Part shown: in pieces, positions 1 through 4,848 of the stretch
Layout of the letters: each line of letters starts with the position of its first letter
How positions within the stretch are numbered: position 1 is the stretch's first letter
Origin: an uncultured Cytophagaceae bacterium
GTDB lineage: Bacteria > Bacteroidota > Bacteroidia > Cytophagales > Microscillaceae
Assembly (NCBI GenBank): GCA_937899305.1
Contig: CALDJV010000301.1
Location: 1 to 6,927, forward strand
DNA length: 6,927 nt
Direction of reading: 5' to 3'
The notes under the pieces: model-generated
Database searches by the model: none
Told to the model about the DNA's origin: nothing
Seen by the model: the letters and a program-made list of their open reading frames with translations, nothing else
Translations under genes and position numbers: made by a program

Positions 1-224
1 TACACCAAATTTGGATTACTTTATTTTTTCCGTTTTACTAACTTTGATGGTTGGTCACAAAACGTCAAACCTTGAAATATGTCTGACATTCCATAAACCA
101 TCAGCACCCAGTGAAGCTTGACTTTTTTAGATCAAATAAAAGCATAGATCATTGGGCTTTTTAGAGCACAATCATCGGATCATCACCGTTTTATAATATT
201 GAGTAAACGTAATAGAAGACGAGT

Positions 225-244
225 GGCCTTGAGAAATCAAGACC
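225..244. other. small hairpin with GAAA tetraloop
   Basis: Read on the plus strand, GGCCTTGA and TCAAGACC flank a GAAA loop. Seven base pairs form, with one C-A mismatch. A GNRA loop exists only in a plus-strand transcript; the minus-strand version has a TTTC loop. No strong T-run follows on either strand, so it is a poor intrinsic terminator. It is far (over 300 bases) from the nearest stop codon. It may be chance. Confidence 0.25.
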
Positions 245-492
245 CAAAAAATTGTAGGAAATGGTGGATTAGGGAGTAAACTCTGAACCTAACCCAGTTA
301 TGCTATCGCAGACATAAATTGGGATTTGTGAATAATTACAAGGTAAAGATAAGGAAAAACAGGGATACTTTTACGATTTTATTTTTCAAACTCAAAAACA
401 GATAGATCAAGTGCTATTTCGTTTTAAGATATTCTCCTTGGGCGTCAAGAAACCGAAGTGGTAACTTTACTATATTCAACGTAGTGAATTAG

Positions 493-553
493 TAGTCAGA
501 AGGGAGAATCATTGATACTCAGACGCTTCGCTGGGCTCAGAGTGATACGACTA
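493..553 (-). repeat. imperfect palindromic intergenic repeat-like element
   Basis: The element is bounded by inverted TAGTC (493-497) and GACTA (549-553). Inside are related arms (about 513-523 and 537-547) around a core reading CCCAGCGAAGC on the minus strand. The minus-strand core TCTGAGCCCAGCGAAGCG resembles the short dispersed 'TCATTCTGAGC..AGCGAAG' palindromes I know from intergenic regions of Bacteroidota. It starts 9 bases after the stop codon of the last cassette gene, where such repeats often sit. It could act as a 3' stem-loop or terminator-like structure for that transcript. Only one good copy is visible here, so its repeat nature rests on recalled resemblance. Confidence 0.4.
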
Positions 554-561
554 GCCAATAC

Positions 562-1173
562 CTATTCCTTGTTCGCATTGTAAATCGTGATGCCATTGTT
601 TTTGATATGATAAGGCCCTAATATAGAGGCGAATTTGGTCCATATTCTACCGTATTTTATGTCTCGATATATTCCTTCTAACACTTCCTTGGAATAGACT
701 TTGGCAAAATTAGAGGTTGGGTGAAACAGTAGCTTTCTGAGTTTGAGGGTGTCTTCAGGTACTTCTCGATACCGATTGCCATCTATCAAAAAAACATTAT
801 GAGGGTGTCCATTTCGGAAATTGGGGTGATTATGAAAAAAGAATCGTTTTGCGTATACTCCCGTACAATGCTGTAGACTCACATACAATGGTTCGATGAC
901 CATCACCGAATATCTATCAGTTCTAAAGTGACGTTTGAACTTTCCACACAAGCATTGTGCTACCCGATCTTTGGCTACACTGTCAAACATTTGAGCGTAT
1001 GCTTTTTTGTATTCGCCATAATCATCAGTAGCGTATATTATCCGCCCACTTTTACATCCTTTGGGTTGGTAGCGTATGCCTGATTGGTAACTTCGACAAG
1101 TGGTAGCCATGGCAACAATGAGGGATAATAGTATGATTAATCGATACCTATGTATTGTTCCAAAATGCTTCAT
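562..1173 (-). CDS. exported or membrane-anchored hypothetical protein with His-rich motif
   Basis: I do not recognise this 203-residue protein. Residues 1-10 are positively charged and residues 11-25 form a hydrophobic stretch (LIILLSLIVAMA), so it carries a signal peptide or N-terminal anchor. Cys26 follows the sequence ATT. That is a poor lipobox because Thr is unusual just before the Cys, so lipoprotein processing is possible but uncertain. The mature part is basic and rich in Tyr, Arg and Lys. It has cysteines at 40, 74, 76 and 103 (including a CLC at 74-76) and a conspicuous HNHPNFRNGHPHN at 114-126 with four histidines, which could bind metal or form an active site. The ATG overlaps the stop of the upstream Imm35-like gene by four bases (ATGA), pointing to translational coupling. 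It is the last gene of the cassette and ends in TAG. Candidate roles include an envelope partner, an exported effector or a small hydrolase; none is demonstrated. Confidence 0.75.
   Translation of the reverse strand: MKHFGTIHRYRLIILLSLIVAMATTCRSYQSGIRYQPKGCKSGRIIYATDDYGEYKKAYAQMFDSVAKDRVAQCLCGKFKRHFRTDRYSVMVIEPLYVSLQHCTGVYAKRFFFHNHPNFRNGHPHNVFLIDGNRYREVPEDTLKLRKLLFHPTSNFAKVYSKEVLEGIYRDIKYGRIWTKFASILGPYHIKNNGITIYNANKE
1170..1173 (-). promoter_or_regulatory. ATGA stop/start overlap (translational coupling)
   Basis: The TGA stop of the Imm35-like gene (1172-1170) shares bases with the ATG of the exported-protein gene (1173-1171). Such 4-base overlaps normally allow terminating ribosomes to re-initiate, so the two proteins are probably made together. 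The overlap also supports the chosen start of the downstream gene. Confidence 0.7.
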
Positions 1174-1781
1174 TTTTCAAATTCTACTACTTCAAATTGA
1201 ATTTCCAATTCCTTCAAAAACAGCTTGATACGTACCAACTCTTCTATCTTATCGGTTTGCCAAAAAGGTTCGTTTTGGTTACACTTGTCAATCAGTTGCA
1301 GTATTTCTACTGGGGTTTTGTTCAACTCCTGTCTTAAAGAAGTGAGTTTTGCTTTTTCTTTTCTCAGGTTTTGCTTAAGGTAGACCTTCCAAATAAACTG
1401 CTTCCCAGTTTTTTGTTCCCGAACCAACTGCATATCTATCTCTGTAGAGTAATTGCTACAAAACATCAGGCCACCAGTGTCTTTGTCTATAAAAATGGGG
1501 CGATTACCCGCCAATAAATGATCATTTGCATTTTCATAGATAGTTCGCTCTTCTGAAGTCAACGCTTCCAGGCAAGCTACTTCTGACTGACTTTGTTGTA
1601 TACAGTTTTTTAGTTTTTGTTCCACTTCTTTTAATCTAGGATGGAACAAGCTTTCGTAAGCATAATGAAAAACCCAGCCATAAGGTTGTTGCTCGGCAGG
1701 TTCGTGTACCATCAACTTTTCACTGCTCTTACCTTGATTCAAAAAGGCAAGTACTCTAGCTTTGGCTACTTCGTATTCCAT
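1170..1781 (-). CDS. Imm35/YrhB-like protein with C-terminal helical extension
   Basis: The protein has 203 residues from the ATG at 1781. A GTG immediately upstream (1784) would add one residue. The N-terminal part fits the Imm35/YrhB family of small immunity proteins: YGWVF at 34-38, then after an inserted segment AGNRPIFIDKDTGGL at 91-105, matching the family's 'Gn.P.ivd..tG' strand-turn pattern. Two features are unusual. About 50 residues, many charged, are inserted between the two motifs (roughly 41-90). A Lys/Glu-rich, probably helical or coiled-coil extension of about 75 residues follows (about 129-203). Imm35 proteins are usually near 100 residues and neutralise polymorphic toxins, but no toxin with a secretion or RHS region is visible in this window. 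The gene starts 7 bases after the stop of the 165-residue gene and overlaps the next by 4 bases. It is probably cytoplasmic, since no signal peptide is seen. The family call comes from motif memory, not an alignment. Confidence 0.6.
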   Translation of the reverse strand: MEYEVAKARVLAFLNQGKSSEKLMVHEPAEQQPYGWVFHYAYESLFHPRLKEVEQKLKNCIQQSQSEVACLEALTSEERTIYENANDHLLAGNRPIFIDKDTGGLMFCSNYSTEIDMQLVREQKTGKQFIWKVYLKQNLRKEKAKLTSLRQELNKTPVEILQLIDKCNQNEPFWQTDKIEELVRIKLFLKELEIQFEVVEFEK

Positions 1782-1788
1782 CACCTGA

Positions 1789-2286
1789 TCAGCTCGCGTT
1801 GATATCTTCTACCAAAGCCTCCAGCTCCAGGTTGTAGTCGTACTGCAAGTCTTCGTGTAGCTTGGCAATGGCTTTGCGCACCGAGGCAATTTGGCGATCT
1901 AGGAGGCTCTGCAATACATAACTGATCCCTCCTCCTACACTTTGGTGAAGTTGGTGAAGCTGATTGCAAAAGTATAGCATTAGGTCTACTTCGGTTTCTT
2001 TGTTTTTGGAATAACGAATGTATTTTTTAACGGTCCGCTGAATTCGCCATACTCCTTTTTTGGCAATATGAAAACTCTTGGTATTCAAGAGAGCAAACTC
2101 CTCTTCCATTTCGGTTTTAATATTGGCTACATACCCTTCCTCGTCTGAGGCTTCAAATAACAAATAGGTCAACAACTCTTTGTTGTCTTTTTTGAATCGG
2201 GCCATTTTCAGGCAGGTTTCAATCAATTCCTTTTCGGAACGATTGCTCAACTCATATTTTATCTCTTTGATAGAAGCCGCTTTCAT
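1789..2286 (-). CDS. helical cytoplasmic protein of unknown function (165 aa)
   Basis: I cannot assign a named family, although the style (SIKEIK..L near the N-terminus, then FKKDNKELLTYLLFEA at 31-46) recalls uncharacterised proteins of about 160 residues in Bacteroidota. The sequence is almost entirely predicted helix. A charged N-terminal region (1-70) has repeated Glu/Lys heptad-like spacing. A basic segment follows (76-95, GVWRIQRTVKKYIRYSK). Another helical stretch (100-150) contains HQLHQSVGGG, and the C-terminus is acidic. There is no signal peptide or membrane segment. The ATG overlaps the stop of a 39-residue membrane microprotein by four bases, and the Imm35-like gene begins 7 bases after its TGA, so it sits centrally in a coupled cassette. 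The basic patch could bind nucleic acid or a partner, but this is speculation. The coding call is firm; the function is unknown. Confidence 0.8.
   Translation of the reverse strand: MKAASIKEIKYELSNRSEKELIETCLKMARFKKDNKELLTYLLFEASDEEGYVANIKTEMEEEFALLNTKSFHIAKKGVWRIQRTVKKYIRYSKNKETEVDLMLYFCNQLHQLHQSVGGGISYVLQSLLDRQIASVRKAIAKLHEDLQYDYNLELEALVEDINAS
2283..2286 (-). promoter_or_regulatory. ATGA stop/start overlap (translational coupling)
   Basis: The TGA ending the 39-codon membrane microprotein (2285-2283) overlaps the ATG of the 165-residue gene (2286-2284). This repeats the junction type seen at 1170-1173. It is one of the main reasons to accept the microprotein as a real gene. Confidence 0.55.
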
Positions 2287-2402
2287 AGTTTTTCAATTTT
2301 TTCTTTGTTCTTGTTCTTGAAAAATAAGAAATATGCTCCACCTATACCAATCAACACCAGGAAAAACGAAGTACAACAACGCTTATATTCAGTTTTACTC
2401 AA
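2283..2402 (-). CDS. single-pass membrane microprotein (39 aa, TTG start)
   Basis: This short frame lies in what otherwise looks like a gap between two genes. It begins with TTG at 2402, directly after an in-frame TGA, so no earlier start is possible. The layout is a basic, Cys-containing N-terminus (SKTEYKRCC, residues 2-10), then a clean hydrophobic segment (TSFFLVLIGIGGAYFLFF, 11-28) with a glycine-rich centre, then a strongly basic tail (KNKNKEKIEKL, 29-39). This is a typical single transmembrane helix, and the charge on both ends leaves topology open. The leader is A-rich (AAAAAGAAC) with no strong Shine-Dalgarno. The stop overlaps the ATG of the next gene. It may anchor or regulate the cassette proteins. 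The main doubts are the short length and the TTG start. Confidence 0.55.
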   Translation of the reverse strand: MSKTEYKRCCTSFFLVLIGIGGAYFLFFKNKNKEKIEKL

Positions 2403-2448
2403 TCAACTGTTGTTCTTTTTATACTCAAAGACTGTATTCAGACCTACC

Positions 2449-3264
2449 TTATTGGCATTGATAGGTAAAGGCTGACACAAACTCCCCTTGACCGGTGGGT
2501 GAACTACGCCTTTGAATGAACCCATGATGATGATACATCAAGTCGTTTTGCTCAACACTGGTTTGGCCATTCAAAACCTGGGTAGTTTTTACGATGTTAT
2601 TCTGGGTAAAATAGGGTATTCCAATAAAATCGGGGAATTGATAATAAGGATTGAATTGGTCATCATACTCATAGAAAGTTTCCAACGTAATAGGAGGTGG
2701 GGCCCCATTCACGGCTGACAATACTACTTTGATTGGATTTCCCCTTTCATCACTTTCTACTTGATAGGCTACGGGTTTATCTTCCCCTGCTTCATTATTG
2801 ATCACTTTGATTGTTTTCAGAAAACCGTTTTCGTAGGTGTATTCCGTCACAGTCAATATTTCCTTGTTGGTGGGGTTGTAATGGGTATCTTTGCTCAACA
2901 ATCCATCCTTGAACTCATAAACCACAATCGTATCCTGTACATTTGACAAAGTATCGTTTTGCCCTAACATATAAGCCAGGTTTCCTTGGTTGTCATAGAT
3001 AAAAATCTTACGTGAATTGAATTCATTCTGGGTATAAAAATCAGCCTGAACCAAACGGTTATTTTCATAAGTATATTGGTAAGATTGCACAGCACCAGAA
3101 GAGATCGTGTTTTCTACCCTTGAGAGTTCGCAGTTTGGAAACTCAAGTTGTTGGGGGCCACTAGGAGTTACGGTTTCATTGGTACTACCACAAGAGGCCA
3201 ACCAAATGACCATTAGCAACCCAATAGCAAAGTGTTTCGGAGTCCGTTCCTCAAAGTAGTTCAT
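2449..3264 (-). CDS. lipoprotein with YD-like repeats
   Basis: The protein has 271 residues from the ATG at 3264. A TTG at 3273 would add three residues (MNQ) and is less likely. A lipoprotein signal peptide is clear: a charged start, a hydrophobic stretch (HFAIGLLMVIWLAS) and lipobox LASC, placing the lipidated Cys at 25, followed by a Ser/Thr/Pro linker. The mature domain is a series of degenerate aromatic repeats: YTYENNRLV (64-72), FIYDNQGNLA (88-97), YEFKDGLLS (116-124), YTYENGFLK (142-150), and YEYDDQFNPYY (198-208) with FPDFIGIP after it. This resembles the Bacteroidota DUF4595/YD-like lipoproteins, which form beta-rich stacks. Cys45 and Cys270 could pair. No acidic surface-export tag follows the lipid Cys, so it may face the periplasm. 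The substrate or partner is unknown. It lies downstream of a hairpin that probably separates it from the dehydrogenase gene, and 46 bases upstream of the microprotein gene. Confidence 0.85.
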   Translation of the reverse strand: MNYFEERTPKHFAIGLLMVIWLASCGSTNETVTPSGPQQLEFPNCELSRVENTISSGAVQSYQYTYENNRLVQADFYTQNEFNSRKIFIYDNQGNLAYMLGQNDTLSNVQDTIVVYEFKDGLLSKDTHYNPTNKEILTVTEYTYENGFLKTIKVINNEAGEDKPVAYQVESDERGNPIKVVLSAVNGAPPPITLETFYEYDDQFNPYYQFPDFIGIPYFTQNNIVKTTQVLNGQTSVEQNDLMYHHHGFIQRRSSPTGQGEFVSAFTYQCQ

Positions 3265-3301
3265 TTGATTCAATTTTAAAGTTTTACTACTGGTGTTTTA
3301 A

Positions 3302-3330
3302 ACCTGGTAAATTTCAAACACTTACCAGGT
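3302..3330 (-). terminator. perfect 9-bp stem-loop downstream of the dehydrogenase gene
   Basis: ACCTGGTAA (3302-3310) and TTACCAGGT (3322-3330) form a perfect 9-bp stem with an 11-base loop. It lies 35 bases past the stop of the aldehyde dehydrogenase gene and about 40 bases before the lipoprotein start. On the minus strand the stem is followed by TTAAAA, a weak T-tract. It may be an intrinsic terminator of limited strength, or a protective 3' hairpin. Similar ACCTGGTAAGT-type palindromes are, from memory, found between genes in some Bacteroidota, so a dispersed repeat is an alternative. Confidence 0.45.
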
Positions 3331-3364
3331 CTGAAAAGAAATCACCTGTTATGTATCATAAAAG

Positions 3365-4750
3365 CTACACACTCTTACTTTTAATCACCATCAATTTTTC
3401 TCTAGTCATTTCGTGCATACTATGCTGAATGCCACCCATGCCATGCCCCGAAACATCACGTCCACCAAAAGGCATCCAATCTACCCGAAAAGCCGTATGA
3501 TCATTAACCATCACTGCATTGGCATTGAGTTTACGTACACACTCCAGAGCCACATCAAGGTTTTTAGTAAACACCGATGACTGAAAATGCACGTCCAAGT
3601 CATTGGCCAAACGAATGGCTTCATCACGGTCACTATAGGTATACACACACACTACTGGGCCAAAAATCTCCTGAGTAGATACCTTTACATCATGGGGAGG
3701 ATTGAGCAATACCGTGGGTTCGTAACAAGTATTGGAAATCCGTTTTCCACCGCAAAGCAGGCGAGCTCCTTTGTCGAGGGCTTCTTGCACCCAAGCCTCT
3801 ACCCGATCCACTTCGCGAGGCAAAATCAAGGGCCCTACCTCGGTATTGGGCAATGTTGGATCACCCACCTTTAACTGTATAGCCAAATCGGCCAATTGGT
3901 TGGCTACTTCCTCACAAATATTTTCATGGGCAAAAACCCTTTGTACTGATACACACACTTGCCCGGCATGGTAAAAACCACCTTTGGCCAAAGCCGGCAA
4001 CATTTCTTCTAAATCGGCATCGGGCTCCACAATGACAGGAGCAGCCCCCCCATGCTCTAGCGCAAAACGAGTACCTGGTGATAGCTTGGATTTGAGGTAC
4101 CATCCTACTCGAGCCGAACCAATGAATGAAAAATAATTTACCCTTTCGTCAGTCACCAAATATTCGGCTACATCATTATCACAAACAATCGCGTGGCACC
4201 ATCCATCGGGCAAGCCCGCTTCTTTGAGTATCTCTACAAAAGCCAAACAAGAAAGCGGAGTAGTGAGGGCTGGTTTCACAATGACCGGACATCCTGCGGC
4301 CACCGCAGTAGCTACCTGATGCACGATCAGGTTCAAAGGATGATTGAAGGCACTTACTGACACTACCACCCCAATGGGTTCCCGAGTTGTAAAAGCCAAA
4401 CGGTTTTCAGCCGCTTTGGTCAATCCCATGGGTATTTGCTCTCCTTTGAGTTGTCCAATATGTTCGGCGGCTAGTTTTACACCATTAATTGCTCGCAACA
4501 CCTCGGCCTTAGAATCCATCAGAGGTTTGCCTCCCTCCTGAGCCGCAGTTTTGGCCAAGGTTTCAAAGCGTTGTTTCATAATCGCTGCGGCACTTTCTAA
4601 AATGGCAATGCGTTCGTGTGGTTTTAGCCAGGCGTCCTGATCTACAAATAAACTGTAGGCTACCGAAAGAGCAGTTTCGGCTTCGGCTTTTCCGGCCAGA
4701 GGCATTTCTTTGATGAGGCTTTCGTCGTAAGGTGATTTTACTTGTAACAT
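3365..4750 (-). CDS. NAD(P)-dependent aldehyde dehydrogenase
   Basis: This is a complete 461-residue member of the aldehyde dehydrogenase superfamily. It oxidises an aldehyde to the acid with NAD(P)+ in the cytoplasm. The landmarks are all present and in order: oxyanion Asn136 in SAFNHPLN, cofactor-binding Lys159 in VKPA, the Rossmann turn FIGSARVG (209-216), general base Glu232 in LEHGG, nucleophile Cys266 in GQVCVSVQR, EIFGP (361-365), and PFGG at 427-430 near the C-terminus. The tail SGHGMGGIQHSMHEMTREKLMV resembles the lactaldehyde/phosphonoacetaldehyde-type branch, but the sequence alone does not fix the substrate. The protein is slightly shorter than the usual 480-500 residues, mainly at the N-terminus. 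Its ATG lies 98 bases after the acetolactate synthase stop, so the two are probably co-transcribed. The enzyme may oxidise an aldehyde released by that partner. The catalytic assignment is firm; the substrate is inferred. Confidence 0.93.
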   Translation of the reverse strand: MLQVKSPYDESLIKEMPLAGKAEAETALSVAYSLFVDQDAWLKPHERIAILESAAAIMKQRFETLAKTAAQEGGKPLMDSKAEVLRAINGVKLAAEHIGQLKGEQIPMGLTKAAENRLAFTTREPIGVVVSVSAFNHPLNLIVHQVATAVAAGCPVIVKPALTTPLSCLAFVEILKEAGLPDGWCHAIVCDNDVAEYLVTDERVNYFSFIGSARVGWYLKSKLSPGTRFALEHGGAAPVIVEPDADLEEMLPALAKGGFYHAGQVCVSVQRVFAHENICEEVANQLADLAIQLKVGDPTLPNTEVGPLILPREVDRVEAWVQEALDKGARLLCGGKRISNTCYEPTVLLNPPHDVKVSTQEIFGPVVCVYTYSDRDEAIRLANDLDVHFQSSVFTKNLDVALECVRKLNANAVMVNDHTAFRVDWMPFGGRDVSGHGMGGIQHSMHEMTREKLMVIKSKSV

Positions 4751-4779
4751 TTCTTTTAATGATGTTTGATGATGGATGA

Positions 4780-4830
4780 TGAATAGTCAATCAGCAGGTG
4801 ACACCTGAGTTATTGCTCATTGACCATTCA
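4780..4830. repeat. nested inverted repeat between the two metabolic genes
   Basis: Two arms, 4780-4796 (TGAATAGTCAATCAGCA) and 4814-4830 (TGCTCATTGACCATTCA), are complementary at 15 of 17 positions. One mismatch could be a G-U pair in RNA and the other is a C-C bulge. Inside them, a second perfect palindrome CAGGTG-A-CACCTG lies at 4795-4807, sharing bases with the left arm. The two structures are mutually exclusive at the inner bases. They fill most of the 98-base gap between the synthase stop and the dehydrogenase start. It could be an operator, an mRNA-processing hairpin, an attenuator-like switch or a small dispersed element. No long T-run follows, so a simple terminator is unlikely. Confidence 0.5.
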
Positions 4831-4848
4831 ATTATAGATAGTTTGGGT

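Larger units (their letters stand above)
1..561. other. non-coding region downstream of the small-gene cassette
   Basis: I see no convincing gene on either strand in this 561-base stretch. Stops are frequent in the frames I read, the longest ATG-initiated frame I followed on the plus strand is about 24 codons, and it has no leader signal. No tRNA or rRNA pattern was recognised. The region is AT-rich. It holds a small hairpin with a GAAA loop (225-244) and an imperfect palindromic repeat (about 493-553), both listed separately. It probably carries the 3' untranslated end of the minus-strand cassette and the edge of the next transcription unit. Confidence 0.6.

Noticed and set aside
45..103. 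Inverted TGATGGTT (45-52) and AACCATCA (96-103)
   Set aside because: Eight bases with a 43-base loop in AT-rich DNA is easily explained by chance, and no associated gene or T-run supports a function.
1..561. Possible tRNA or small RNA gene in the 5' non-coding region
   Set aside because: No cloverleaf, conserved T-loop or promoter-terminator pair could be found by eye. Only a short hairpin and a repeat-like element are supported.
1155..1337. Plus-strand 60-codon Phe/Tyr/Leu-rich frame that could mimic a membrane peptide
   Set aside because: It is antisense to the C-terminal end of the Imm35-like gene. The hydrophobicity arises from the complement of Lys/Glu codons.
1781..1969. Minus-strand 62-codon frame within the 165-residue gene
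   Set aside because: It overlaps a better-supported gene in another frame, is rich in Arg/Ser/Pro as expected for a shadow frame, and has no start context.
2512..2946. Plus-strand open frames inside the lipoprotein gene
   Set aside because: They lie wholly opposite a gene with a clear lipobox and repeat structure. Their translations show no recognisable domain and they have no leader signals.
4751..4785. Short GATGAT/GATGGATGAT direct repeats before the dehydrogenase start, considered as tandem regulatory repeats or a CRISPR remnant
   Set aside because: They are irregular low-complexity sequence with no constant repeat-spacer layout. Such TCATCATC-rich leaders are common upstream of genes in AT-rich genomes.
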